A stretch of DNA of 64,000 nt from SZUA-430 sp964483585 (GTDB lineage: Bacteria; Pseudomonadota; Alphaproteobacteria; Micropepsales; Micropepsaceae): contig CAZABH010000001.1 of assembly GCA_964483585.1 (NCBI GenBank), positions 1 to 64,000 on the forward strand, written 5' to 3'. Shown here one piece after another: positions 8,829 through 16,990 of this stretch. Position 1 is the stretch's first letter. Each line of letters opens with the position of its first letter. A model generated the notes under the pieces. It saw nothing but the letters and a program-made list of their open reading frames with translations. It was not told the DNA's origin and did no database searches. Both the position numbers and the translations under genes were made by a program.

Positions 8829-10012
8829 GCACGCGCCCGCTCCTGCGCGTGAACCCGAAACAGGCCGCCCGCTTGAAGAGCGGCGTCCCTTGGGTCTACT
8901 CGAACGAAATCGTGATGGACCGTGCGACAAAGACCTTGGCACCCGGCACGCTGGTCGACGTCACGGGTGAGCAGGGAAATTCGTTCGGAACTGCGACGTT
9001 CAACCCGCACAGCTTGATTGCAGCGCGCATTCTCTCGCCAGACCGGACGGCAGCGATCGACAAGGGGTTCTTCGCTCAGCGTTTCGAAACGGCGCGTCGA
9101 CTGCGCGATGCGCTCGTTTCAACACCTTTCTATCGCCTCATCCACGCCGAAGCAGACGGGTGCCCGGGCCTCGTGATCGACCGCTTCGATGACGTCTTTG
9201 TGGCGCAGTCCGGAACGGCTGGGATGGACAGCCTCGAGACACACTGGCTCGCAGCATTGACGGAGATGTTCGCACCCCGCGCCATCTTCATCAAGAACGA
9301 CGCCCCGGCGCGAACCCACGAGGGACTCGCAGACGATGTGCGTTGCGCCTTCGGCGATGAGACAGCGTACGCGACTGTCGAAGAGGGAGGCGTCATTCAC
9401 AGCTTCGCGCCCACCGCCGCCCAGAAGACAGGCTGGTACTTCGACCAGCGGGAAAACCGGGAATTCCTTGTACGCCTGTCAACTGACAGACGCGTTCTGG
9501 ATGCCTTCTCCTATATCGGCGCATTGGCACTGGCTGCAGCACGGCGTGGCGCAAAGACAGCACTGATGCTCGACTCCTCGGCCCCCGCTCTCGAACAGGC
9601 AATGATGACAGCGCGCAAGAACCAGCTCCCCGACACCATCGAGGCCCGTCGCTGCGACGCCATGCTTGAACTCGAAACCATGGGACCGCGAGGCGAACGC
9701 TTCGACATTGTCTCTTGTGACCCTCCGCCCTTTGTACGCGCCCGCAAGGACCTTGAGGCCGGCGCGCGCGGCTATCGGAAAGTCGCTCGCCTGTGTGCGG
9801 AACTTGTGTCACCCGGCGGCCTGCTGTGCATAGCCTCCTGCAGCCACGCCATTTCTGCCGAGCGCTTCCAGCAGGAGTGCGCCATTGGTATTCATCGCAC
9901 CGGCCGGCAAGCACGCCTCATTCGCGTAAGCGGTGCAGGCCCAGACCATCCGGTTCATCCGATGCTTCCAGAAACCGCGTACCTGAAATCGTTGGTCTAT
10001 TATCTGGATTGA
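8825..10012 (+). CDS. Class I SAM-dependent rRNA methyltransferase (RlmI-like)
   Basis: A 395-residue enzyme resembling RlmI, which makes m5C1962 in 23S rRNA. An N-terminal PUA-like RNA-binding domain (LKSGVPWVYSNEIV...) leads into the central domain and a Rossmann methyltransferase fold with LDAFSYIGALALAAARRGA (SAM binding) and the catalytic-type SCDPPPFVRARKD. A typical SCSH motif (IASCSHAIS) follows. GTG start at 8825, overlapping the preceding stop codon. The PUA plus DPPPF arrangement separates it from RlmK/L. The exact target base is inferred from the family. Confidence 0.9.
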   Translation: MSTRPLLRVNPKQAARLKSGVPWVYSNEIVMDRATKTLAPGTLVDVTGEQGNSFGTATFNPHSLIAARILSPDRTAAIDKGFFAQRFETARRLRDALVSTPFYRLIHAEADGCPGLVIDRFDDVFVAQSGTAGMDSLETHWLAALTEMFAPRAIFIKNDAPARTHEGLADDVRCAFGDETAYATVEEGGVIHSFAPTAAQKTGWYFDQRENREFLVRLSTDRRVLDAFSYIGALALAAARRGAKTALMLDSSAPALEQAMMTARKNQLPDTIEARRCDAMLELETMGPRGERFDIVSCDPPPFVRARKDLEAGARGYRKVARLCAELVSPGGLLCIASCSHAISAERFQQECAIGIHRTGRQARLIRVSGAGPDHPVHPMLPETAYLKSLVYYLD

Positions 10013-10020
10013 AGACCGGG

Positions 10021-10947
10021 ATGAGAGTGAGAACTGCCACCTGTCTCCTGATCACGCTGCATCTCGCAGCTTGCACATCTCTGGGAGAACCGGGAACCAT
10101 ATCTGGCCAACTCGACGCAGCGGTATCCCCGCCAGGGCCTGCTGTCACCGAAGGCATCGAACTTTACATGCGACAGCGAGCCGATGTGGCGAACGTCGGC
10201 TTTCGCCTGCGCCGGGTGGCAGCCCCGGAATGCCAGCTACAGGGACGTGCCCGCGCCGACATCGGCCTCGTCGTCTGGTCCAGGGCCAACTTCCCGCATC
10301 CGGACGACCGAAGGCGGCTCGCCGATACGTTTGGCCTGACCGACGCAGTAACAGTCGCCCTTTCGATCACGCCAGGACCCGCCGACAAGGCAGGGCTCAA
10401 GCCAGGCGATGTCCTTATGCGCATCAACGGCGAGGATCTTCCATCCGGCCCCGGAGCAACAGCCCGGTTCATCACCCTGTCAACGGCCGCAGCCGCAAAC
10501 GGGCCGATCAGGCTTGAACTTGCTGACGGCACAACCCGCAAGGTCGACCCCGAAACTGTCTGCGCCAGTCCGACACTGCTGATCCGCAGCCCCGACATGA
10601 ACGCCGCGACAGACGGCAATGCAATAGCAATCACAACAGCCTTATACGCAACACTGCGCTCCAGCGACGAACTGGCCATCATCCTGGGCCACGAGCTGGC
10701 TCATGACCTGTTGGGGCACACACGATCTGGATCGAATGCAGACCCCGCCCGCGAGATCGAGGCTGACCGCAAGGGGCTTGAGCTTGCTGCACGCGCAGGC
10801 TTTGACATCGCTGCCGCTGCTGCATTGTGGTCCAGACTGAGCAAGTCCGGGATGACCGACGGCTTAAGCCAGACCCACCCCTCAGGCACCGAGCGCGAAG
10901 CAGCCATCCGAAAAGCTGTCAGGGACATCCGGGAGTCCAATCGCTGA
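10021..10947 (+). CDS. Lipoprotein M48-family metallopeptidase with PDZ domain
   Basis: A 308-residue predicted lipoprotein protease. The start MRVRTATCLLITLHLAAC carries a lipobox ending in C18, so it should be membrane-anchored in the envelope. A PDZ-like segment lies at about 111-150 (ADKAGLKPGDVLMRINGEDL). The zinc site is HELAH (H224, E225, H228) with the downstream glutamate in EIEADRKGLELA (about 245-253). It is therefore a complete gluzincin active site. The arrangement suggests envelope quality control of the BepA/LoiP kind, but with the PDZ placed before the protease. It begins 8 bases after the methyltransferase stop and converges with the ABC exporter gene. Confidence 0.88.
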   Translation: MRVRTATCLLITLHLAACTSLGEPGTISGQLDAAVSPPGPAVTEGIELYMRQRADVANVGFRLRRVAAPECQLQGRARADIGLVVWSRANFPHPDDRRRLADTFGLTDAVTVALSITPGPADKAGLKPGDVLMRINGEDLPSGPGATARFITLSTAAAANGPIRLELADGTTRKVDPETVCASPTLLIRSPDMNAATDGNAIAITTALYATLRSSDELAIILGHELAHDLLGHTRSGSNADPAREIEADRKGLELAARAGFDIAAAAALWSRLSKSGMTDGLSQTHPSGTEREAAIRKAVRDIRESNR

Positions 10948-10991
10948 TCAACCACTGTTCCGCGCGGAAATGACAAACCCACCCGAACACG

Positions 10992-12857
10992 TCAGCCTTC
11001 GATGAAGCCACCCACCTGCCTGTTCCAGAGCTGCGCATAAGGACCGTTACGCGCAATCAGCTCGGCATGACTGCCATCCTCGACGATGCGCCCATGCTCC
11101 AGATAGACAATCCGGTCCATGCCCACGATGGTCGACAACCGGTGTGCGATGGCAATTACCGTTCGACCCTTCATCAACTCGAACAAGGCCTCCTGGATCA
11201 GATGCTCGCTTTCCGTGTCCAGGGACGAAGTCGCCTCGTCAAGAACCAGGATCTTCGCATCCTTGATCAGGGCGCGCGCAATTGCTACGCGCTGGCGCTC
11301 GCCTCCTGAAAGCTTGATGCCCTGCTCACCCACGATCGTGTCGTAGCCAGCCTCACGCCCGGTGATGAAATCATGGGCATGCGCGTCCTTCGCCGCCGAA
11401 ATGACAAGCGAGTCGTCCGCATCGGGCCGCGAGTAGCGGATATTGTCACGCACGGGCCGGTGAAACACCCCAGGCATCTGCTGCACCTCGGCGATCGCCT
11501 CATTGACCGAGTCCCAGGTCACTGCCGAGACATCTTGCCCATCAATCAGGACGCGTCCAGACTGAGGCTCGAACTGCCGCCGCATGAGCTTGACCAAAGT
11601 CGACTTGCCGGCACCTGATTTGCCAACCAGGCCGACACGCTCACCAGCCTTGATCGCAAGCGTCAACCCCTGGAAAACAGGATGACCATCCGCATGGGCA
11701 AAAGTGACGTTGTCGAACAGGATTTCTCCACGCGCCACCACAAGCGGACTAGCCCCCGGCTTGTCTACGATCTCATGCGGCTGGGTGACAAGCTCGAGCG
11801 CCTCCGCAAGGGTCCCCAGCTGCTCGAAGAAATCCAGCATGCGATAGGACAGCTCCTGCACGGAGTTGGCAATCATTGAGCCAAGAAAGAAGATCATGGT
11901 GAAAGCGCCAATGCTGATCTCCCCCGACAGGGCATCGCTCATGGACACGACCACAAGCCCTAGCAGCAGGACAAGCATGGCGGTCGACATGAACAGGCGC
12001 ATGACAATCAGGAACCAGCGCAGCGATTGCGAGGCATTCATCTCGTCAGCCAGGTAACCCGACAGAAAGCGGCGCTCGTGCGCTCCGCGCGCAAAGGCCC
12101 TGACCAGGTCCGCATTCGAAATCGCGTCGATCAGCTTTCCAGTCGACGTCGAGACCTCGTCGGAGAAAGATTTCGAAAGTTCGACACAGCGACGGGCAAG
12201 GAACGTCACCATCACAAGATAGATCGCAGCCCACGCAAAAAGCAGCACCGCATACATCGTGCTCTGCATCGCCAGTAAAACGCCCCCCACCGTGAGAAGC
12301 ACCACGATGCGCACGCACTCGAACGCAACAATGTTCAGAAGCGAGACCGTTGCCTGCCCTGCCTGCTTGATCTTCTGCCCAAGCTTGCCCGCGAAATTTT
12401 CCTGGAAGTAGCGCGGGCTGTGTCCCAGAAGGTAAGCAAACAGATATTTCTGAGCCAGCGCCCGCATTCGAGGGCTCATGTAAATATCGATGGCCTCAGC
12501 GCTGCGCACGACCACCGCAGGCGCGTACCAGACAAATCCGAACAGCGCCACATACGACGCGACCACAGCCCAGTCACCGGTCCCGGCCTGCACCGCACCG
12601 GTCAGCGCATTGATCATGCGCCCAAGAACATAGGGGCTCATGGCTTGGATCGCTGTCGCGACCGCCACGCAGGCAACAAATGCAATGACATGCCACCTGT
12701 AGTGCCGCGCGACCAGGAAGCGAAGAAACCCGAACGGCGACCCCGGGACGCGCTCGGCGTGCATGACCTCGGCAAGTGGTTCGTCCGCTGGCTCTTGGGT
12801 CAGAAGCCACGCGGCAAAGCGGCTTCCATGGCGTCGGTCCTGACGCGGCTCGGGCAT
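10992..12857 (-). CDS. ABC exporter, fused permease/ATPase (MsbA/ABCB type)
   Basis: A 621-residue half-transporter that would function as a homodimer in the inner membrane. About six hydrophobic segments fill residues 55-335. The nucleotide-binding domain then shows Walker A (GLVGKSGAGKST), the signature LSGGERQRVAIARA, Walker B (ILVLDEATSSLD) and the switch histidine in IAIAHRLSTI. All catalytic elements are intact. It is the last gene of the minus-strand group starting at irr, about 115 bases after the MoeB-like gene. The substrate is unknown; lipid, peptide or metal-thiol export are all possible for this family. Confidence 0.9.
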   Translation of the reverse strand: MPEPRQDRRHGSRFAAWLLTQEPADEPLAEVMHAERVPGSPFGFLRFLVARHYRWHVIAFVACVAVATAIQAMSPYVLGRMINALTGAVQAGTGDWAVVASYVALFGFVWYAPAVVVRSAEAIDIYMSPRMRALAQKYLFAYLLGHSPRYFQENFAGKLGQKIKQAGQATVSLLNIVAFECVRIVVLLTVGGVLLAMQSTMYAVLLFAWAAIYLVMVTFLARRCVELSKSFSDEVSTSTGKLIDAISNADLVRAFARGAHERRFLSGYLADEMNASQSLRWFLIVMRLFMSTAMLVLLLGLVVVSMSDALSGEISIGAFTMIFFLGSMIANSVQELSYRMLDFFEQLGTLAEALELVTQPHEIVDKPGASPLVVARGEILFDNVTFAHADGHPVFQGLTLAIKAGERVGLVGKSGAGKSTLVKLMRRQFEPQSGRVLIDGQDVSAVTWDSVNEAIAEVQQMPGVFHRPVRDNIRYSRPDADDSLVISAAKDAHAHDFITGREAGYDTIVGEQGIKLSGGERQRVAIARALIKDAKILVLDEATSSLDTESEHLIQEALFELMKGRTVIAIAHRLSTIVGMDRIVYLEHGRIVEDGSHAELIARNGPYAQLWNRQVGGFIEG

Positions 12858-12972
12858 CTGTCTGTTCCAGATTTAAGAAATTGGGCGCGACAGTTATCGC
12901 CTCCGGACCCAAAAGGCGAGATCCCAGCCCTGACAATCTGCGATGTCCCGGGCAGGTCAAGGCAGGGCAAGC

Positions 12973-13740
12973 TCAGCCTCGCCCGCACACAACGCACACC
13001 GGATCCGGCGGCAGCCTCACTGTGCGCACCGTAGCTCCCAGTCCATCGTACAGCAACAAATGGCCTGCAAGGCTCACGCCAATTTCGAGGATTTCCTTAA
13101 TTGCCTCAAGAGCCTGCATCGACCCGATGACCCCGGTCAGCGCCCCCACGACGCCAGCCCCCGTGCAGGTTTCAGCGCCCTCGGGGACCTCCGGAACAAG
13201 ACATCGATAGCAGGGATAGACGCGTCGCCCCCCGGGCCGCAGGTGGGCCTTGTAGACCGCCAGCTGCCCATCGAACTGACCGACTGCGCCAGAGACAAGC
13301 GTGCGCCCAACCCGATAGCATGTGTCGTTGACGAGGAAGCGCGTTGCAAAGTTGTCCGACCCATCAATCACAAGGTCATGTGAGGCAATCAAATCCGCGA
13401 CATTATCCGCATCAAGCCTGACAGAATATGCCTCGACATGTACATGCGGATTGATCGCGCTGGCACGCTCGACGGCACTCTCTGTTTTCAAACGCCCGAC
13501 ATCCTGCGTGCGATGGGCAATCTGCCTCTGCAGGTTCGACAGCGAAACCTGGTCAGGATCTACGATCCCGATGGTCCCAACGCCCGCCGCCGCAAGATAA
13601 AGAATGGCAGGGCTTCCAAGCCCGCCAGCACCCACGACGAGAACGCGGGCCTTGGAGAGCCGCGCCTGCCCAGCGCCCCCAATCTCGCGCAGAATCAAGT
13701 GGCGCGCATAGCGCTCAATTTCATCGTCCGAAAGGCTCAT
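12973..13740 (-). CDS. MoeB/ThiF/HesA-family adenylyltransferase
   Basis: E1-like enzyme that adenylates the C-terminal glycine of a sulfur-carrier protein (MoaD or ThiS type). The protein has 255 residues. It contains the ATP loop VVGAGGLGSPAILYLAAAGVG, the SNLQRQ segment with its arginine finger, and DGSDNFATRFLVND. Zinc cysteines appear as CYRC and a C-terminal CVVCG. The catalytic-type cysteine lies in ETCTGAGVVG. There is no rhodanese domain, unlike MoeBR proteins. No carrier protein gene is adjacent. It lies 33 bases after DUF3501 on the same strand. Molybdopterin or thiamine supply is the usual role; here it could also serve the neighbouring Fe-S proteins. Confidence 0.9.
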   Translation of the reverse strand: MSLSDDEIERYARHLILREIGGAGQARLSKARVLVVGAGGLGSPAILYLAAAGVGTIGIVDPDQVSLSNLQRQIAHRTQDVGRLKTESAVERASAINPHVHVEAYSVRLDADNVADLIASHDLVIDGSDNFATRFLVNDTCYRVGRTLVSGAVGQFDGQLAVYKAHLRPGGRRVYPCYRCLVPEVPEGAETCTGAGVVGALTGVIGSMQALEAIKEILEIGVSLAGHLLLYDGLGATVRTVRLPPDPVCVVCGRG

Positions 13741-13773
13741 GAACCCATTATATCAGGACGCCGTCGCGCAGCA

Positions 13774-14367
13774 TCAGGCAAAGTCGCCCGCAAGCTCCTT
13801 CCGTGTGGCGCCTTGCAGCATGGCGATATGGCCATAATTCGTATGCGCGAAGCCCAGCATGACCGGCACGGACACATCGCGGAACCGTGCAATCTGTGCC
13901 GGGGTCAGGCTGAAACGGATGAAGTGCACGGACGACGTCTTCCCGTCAGGCGCCGTCCTCTCTGTCTCCTGTTCGAAGCCTGCCTTGACCCGCTCACCAC
14001 CAACATCGAGAAAGATGGTCTCTTCAACATGTGTCAGCTGGCGCAGGATGATCGCGCGCTGCCGCTCGTCTTCGATCTCGAACATGACCGTGGCCACAAG
14101 TTCATTGCCCTGCGGAATAAGAGGATTATAGGCCCTGAGTTCATCCTCGACCTGCTCCGCCCCGCCCTTCTCGATATAGAGCATTTCCTGGACTTGCTGC
14201 AGCATGGTCTCGAAACACTCAAAATAGAAAGTCGCATGCGGCCCGACCTCGACCCGGCGCAGCTTCTTGCGGGGCAGAATAGCCTTGCGGCGCTCCGATC
14301 GCTGCGCGGCATAAGCCTGGGTGTCGATGATGTCTGCTGTTGTAATCTTCTTGAGCTCAAGCGGCAT
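13774..14367 (-). CDS. DUF3501 family protein
   Basis: A 197-residue soluble protein of unknown function. The start MPLELKKITTADIIDTQAY is chosen because it lies 4 bases after the preceding stop and matches how family members begin. Recognisable parts are RRKAILPRKKLRRVEVGP, FYFECFETMLQQVQEM and the C-terminal GFAHTNYGHIAMLQ with several histidines. No signal peptide or membrane segment is seen, and the only cysteine is in FECFE. It is directly downstream of the GlpC-like Fe-S protein and near a rubrerythrin, an association I recall as recurrent. Function is unassigned; a structural or regulatory partner of the Fe-S protein is a guess. Confidence 0.85.
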   Translation of the reverse strand: MPLELKKITTADIIDTQAYAAQRSERRKAILPRKKLRRVEVGPHATFYFECFETMLQQVQEMLYIEKGGAEQVEDELRAYNPLIPQGNELVATVMFEIEDERQRAIILRQLTHVEETIFLDVGGERVKAGFEQETERTAPDGKTSSVHFIRFSLTPAQIARFRDVSVPVMLGFAHTNYGHIAMLQGATRKELAGDFA

Positions 14368-14371
14368 GATA

Positions 14372-15715
14372 CTACTCCACAAGTCCATAGGCCTTGGCCA
14401 TGAGTTCAACTGGATGTGTCGCATCCGAGACGACCTTGCTTGCATCCTGTCCCTGCATGATCTGCTTCAGGTGCTTGGCAGCAAGTGGACAATCCGACAC
14501 GACATGCGCATTTCCCTGCCCGGCAGCTGATCGTGCCGCAGGGCGCCCCACCTTGACGGCAAGGTCATGCGTTGGCTTCAGGACACCAAAGGTCCCGCCG
14601 TGACCCGAGCATCGCTCGACCACGTCGACCTTCGTCTCCGGCAGCAACTTGAGCATCTCGGCCGCCTTGGGCCCCATGTTTTGCGCCCGCGCATGACAGG
14701 CCAGATGAACGCTGACACCGCCATCGACAGGTTTGGCACCGGCAGGAAGACCATGCTTCTTCGCAATATCCACCACATACTCGTCGATATCGAACGTGGC
14801 CTTGGCCAGCCGGGCAACATTCTCGTTCTTTGGTACGATCAGAGGCCATTCGAACTTGAACATCAACCCGCAGCTCGCTGTGAGCGTGATGATGTCATAG
14901 CCCTTGTCGATATAGGACACGAGCGCTGCTGAAACCTTTTCCGCCTGTGCCGCCACACGCTCCAGATTCGCCTGCTCCAGAAAAGGCATGCCACAACAGC
15001 CCGGATACTCGACGATGGCTTCCACACCCAGGTGGTTGAGCAACTTGCGAGCAGCCATGCCAGTGATGGGTCGGTTGTAGTTGACGAAGCAGGTCGCGAA
15101 CAGAAGCGCCTTTCGCTTGCCAAAGGCAGGCGCAGCCTCATTGGCAAAACCGGGATCTGCACGGTCCTGCATCAAGAATGTACGCGAATTGAACTTGGGC
15201 AACTCCGCACGCGCATCGATGCCTGCGACAGTCTCGGCAAGTTTGCGCGTGGTCTGGTTTTTGACGTTGGACCCCCAATTGGCGACAGGCGCAACCACAG
15301 TGGCCATCGTTCCATTTCGGTCCATCTCGGCAAGCTGACGCGCAACGAAATGGGTCTTTCCCTTGGCGGCTTCAGCTGCACGGTAGCGCAGCATCAGATG
15401 GGGAAAGTCGAGATTGAACTCGTGTGGAGGAACATACGGGCACTTCGTCATGAAGCACATGTCGCACAGCGTGCAGGCATCCACGACCTGGCCGAAATCC
15501 TCCGACTTCACGCCGTCCATCTCCTCGGTCGGCGAATTGTCTACGAGGTCGAACAGGCGCGGGAACGAGTCGCAAAGGTTGAAGCAACGCCGACAGCCAT
15601 GACAGATGTCGAAGACGCGACGCATCTCCTCATCAAGCTTCTTCTCATCGAGGAAATCGGGATCCTGCCAGTTCAGCGGATGCCGCACAGGTGCCTGCAG
15701 ACTGCCTTCTCTCAT
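14372..15715 (-). CDS. GlpC-like (Fe-S)-binding protein with two 4Fe-4S motifs and CCG domains
   Basis: A 447-residue electron-transfer protein related to GlpC and heterodisulfide-reductase subunits. Two ferredoxin-type clusters are encoded: C38-x2-C41-x2-C44-x3-C48 (CHGCRRCFNLC) and C81-x2-C84-x2-C87-x4-C92 (CTLCDMCFMTKC). Two cysteine-rich CCG-type domains follow, with YPGCCGMPF near residue 255 and ERCSGHGGTFG near 385. No transmembrane helix is obvious. The ATG at 15715 is preferred over a GTG six codons upstream. No GlpA/GlpB or LutB/C partner is adjacent. The neighbours, rubrerythrin and DUF3501, suggest it delivers electrons for peroxide reduction; this is inference. Confidence 0.9.
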   Translation of the reverse strand: MREGSLQAPVRHPLNWQDPDFLDEKKLDEEMRRVFDICHGCRRCFNLCDSFPRLFDLVDNSPTEEMDGVKSEDFGQVVDACTLCDMCFMTKCPYVPPHEFNLDFPHLMLRYRAAEAAKGKTHFVARQLAEMDRNGTMATVVAPVANWGSNVKNQTTRKLAETVAGIDARAELPKFNSRTFLMQDRADPGFANEAAPAFGKRKALLFATCFVNYNRPITGMAARKLLNHLGVEAIVEYPGCCGMPFLEQANLERVAAQAEKVSAALVSYIDKGYDIITLTASCGLMFKFEWPLIVPKNENVARLAKATFDIDEYVVDIAKKHGLPAGAKPVDGGVSVHLACHARAQNMGPKAAEMLKLLPETKVDVVERCSGHGGTFGVLKPTHDLAVKVGRPAARSAAGQGNAHVVSDCPLAAKHLKQIMQGQDASKVVSDATHPVELMAKAYGLVE

Positions 15716-15767
15716 GATGGTACCCCCGGGCACGAAAGCACCCGCCCGCTTGTGGCTGCTGTATGTG

Positions 15768-15804
15768 AAAAAGGGGAAACATGGCCACTAGGCCACGCTT
15801 CCCC
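15768..15804 (-). terminator. Rho-independent terminator after the rubrerythrin gene
   Basis: Read on the minus strand, GGGGAAGCGTGGCC, loop TAGT, then GGCCATGTTTCCCC, followed directly by five T. The two arms pair over 14 positions with two internal mismatches. It begins 8 bases after the rubrerythrin stop and lies before the Fe-S protein start at 15715, so it should separate high rubrerythrin mRNA from the downstream genes unless read through. Confidence 0.85.
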
Positions 15805-15811
15805 AGAGCTG

Positions 15812-16231
15812 TTAGCCCAGGTTATCGAGGGCCTTCTGGAAACGCCCGGCATGGCTCTTTTCAGCCTTGGCAAGGGTTTCGAACCAGTCGGCAATCTCGT
15901 CAAAACCTTCCTGCCGTGCCGTCTTGGCCATGCCCGGGTACATGTCCGTGTATTCGTGTGTTTCGCCGGCAATCGAGGCCTTGAGGTTGTCCGCTGTCGA
16001 GCCAATCTTCAGGCCCGTCGCCGGATCACCAACAGCCTCAAGAAACTCAAGATGACCATGAGCATGGCCAGTCTCACCCTCGGCCGTCGAACGGAAGACG
16101 GTAGCCACGTCGTTGTAACCTTCAACATCGGCCTTTTGCGCGAAATACAAATAGCGGCGATTGGCCTGGCTTTCACCAGCAAAGGCAGCCTTCAGGTTCT
16201 CAAGGGTCTTGGAGTCTGCAAGCTTCGTCAC
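15812..16231 (-). CDS. Rubrerythrin (di-iron domain only, no rubredoxin domain)
   Basis: A 139-residue ferritin-like di-iron protein. Rubrerythrins reduce hydrogen peroxide to water in the cytosol. All di-iron ligands fall at the expected places: E20, E53, H56, E90, E93, E124 and H127, with spacings identical to classic rubrerythrin (E20/E53/H56; ExxE; ExxH). The C-terminal rubredoxin domain is absent and the protein has no cysteine at all, so electrons must come from a separate partner. GTG start, with a strong AGGAGAGGA ribosome-binding site. It lies downstream of irr on the same strand, with its own promoter and an ICE-like box between, and is followed by a terminator. Confidence 0.93.
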   Translation of the reverse strand: MTKLADSKTLENLKAAFAGESQANRRYLYFAQKADVEGYNDVATVFRSTAEGETGHAHGHLEFLEAVGDPATGLKIGSTADNLKASIAGETHEYTDMYPGMAKTARQEGFDEIADWFETLAKAEKSHAGRFQKALDNLG

Positions 16232-16282
16232 GGTCCTCTCCTCTTCAGGTCATCAAACAAGTGCACGGATCTAAGATGGTAA

Positions 16283-16310
16283 ACATTAAGGCGACAGGGG
16301 ATAAAGTCAA
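16283..16310 (-). promoter_or_regulatory. Candidate sigma-70 promoter of the rubrerythrin gene
   Basis: On the minus strand TTGACT (16310-16305) is a five-of-six -35 match, and 16 bases further lies TAATGT (16288-16283) as a weak -10. The distance to the GTG start at 16231 is about 50 bases. The -35 lies 3 bases past the edge of the ICE-like box. Confidence 0.45.
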
Positions 16311-16313
16311 TAA

Positions 16314-16330
16314 GTTGGAATTGTTCTAAT
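16314..16330. promoter_or_regulatory. ICE-like Irr-binding box upstream of rubrerythrin
   Basis: The sequence GTTGGAATTGTTCTAAT matches 11 of 14 defined positions of the rhizobial iron-control element TTTAGAA-N3-TTCTAAA. The inner half-sites GAA and TTC form a palindrome around a 3-base spacer. It overlaps the irr stop codon and lies just upstream of the proposed -35 of the rubrerythrin promoter. Because the regulator of such boxes is encoded immediately upstream, Irr control of rubrerythrin is plausible. Confidence 0.55.
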
Positions 16331-16817
16331 TTCGACGCCGAGGCCTCAGGCGCACGACAATGTCGACACGCTGGATCTCTCTACCTGCAGGCGGGCAAGG
16401 CAACCCCTCGATGCGGACACCCTCGCCGGAAATATCGACAAGGAGACCGTCGGCCTCGCTGTAGAAATGATAGTGCTCGGCAGTATTGGTATCGAAGTGA
16501 ACCCTATCGCCATCGACAATCACGGGGCGCAAGAGACCTGCGCGCGTGAACTGGTGCAAAGTGTTGTAGACTGTAGCCAGCGACAACCGCTCCCCTGCCC
16601 CCATCACCTCGGCATGCAGATCCTCGGCAGTCACGTGTCGGTGACCCGCGGAGAACAGAAGTCTTGCCAACGTCAGCCTCTGGCGTGTTGGACGCAGGTG
16701 CGCTTCACGCAACCGAGCCGCAATGCTGCCAGGGCAACCACTTCGCTCAACGCGTGAGCGGCCCTTGGCTCTGACGGACTTTGATCCTGTGGACCGCACG
16801 CCTGACACCCCGCTCAC
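16326..16817 (-). CDS. irr: Iron response regulator Irr (Fur superfamily)
   Basis: A 163-residue Fur-fold protein. The order of features fits Irr rather than Fur: an N-terminal Cys-Pro (C28-P29 in SGCPGSIAARL) at the place of the heme regulatory motif, then LREAHLRPTRQRLTLARLLF, the recognition helix SLATVYNTLHQFTRAGLL, and the histidine segment AEHYHFY in place of the HHH heme site. In rhizobia Irr senses heme status and represses or activates iron genes through ICE boxes. The start is a GTG at 16817; no in-frame ATG lies upstream. It is divergent from fabA, an arrangement shared by many alphaproteobacteria. Confidence 0.9.
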   Translation of the reverse strand: MSGVSGVRSTGSKSVRAKGRSRVERSGCPGSIAARLREAHLRPTRQRLTLARLLFSAGHRHVTAEDLHAEVMGAGERLSLATVYNTLHQFTRAGLLRPVIVDGDRVHFDTNTAEHYHFYSEADGLLVDISGEGVRIEGLPCPPAGREIQRVDIVVRLRPRRRN

Positions 16818-16990
16818 TCACCATCCGAGGTTGAAACACTGCAAGCCAGCCCTTAGTGTCCGCTAACAAGCAAACAGCCATGCAAGGGCTTGGCGCACGG
16901 TTTTGAAGTTATCTCGACCGCGCTCAAGCATCTCTGGATGGTTAACGCCAAAAGTCAAGCGCACGCTCACAAAAGGCCCGGAAAATCCAG

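Noticed and set aside
10958..10969. Palindrome TTCCGCGCGGAA between convergent M48 and ABC genes
   Set aside because: Perfect but only 12 bases with no loop or T-run; in GC-rich DNA this can be chance.
15032..16282. A long plus-strand open frame (over 400 codons) across the Fe-S protein and rubrerythrin genes
   Set aside because: It is antisense to two genes with strong motifs, and its translation has no domain-like pattern. Long antisense frames are common in GC-rich DNA.
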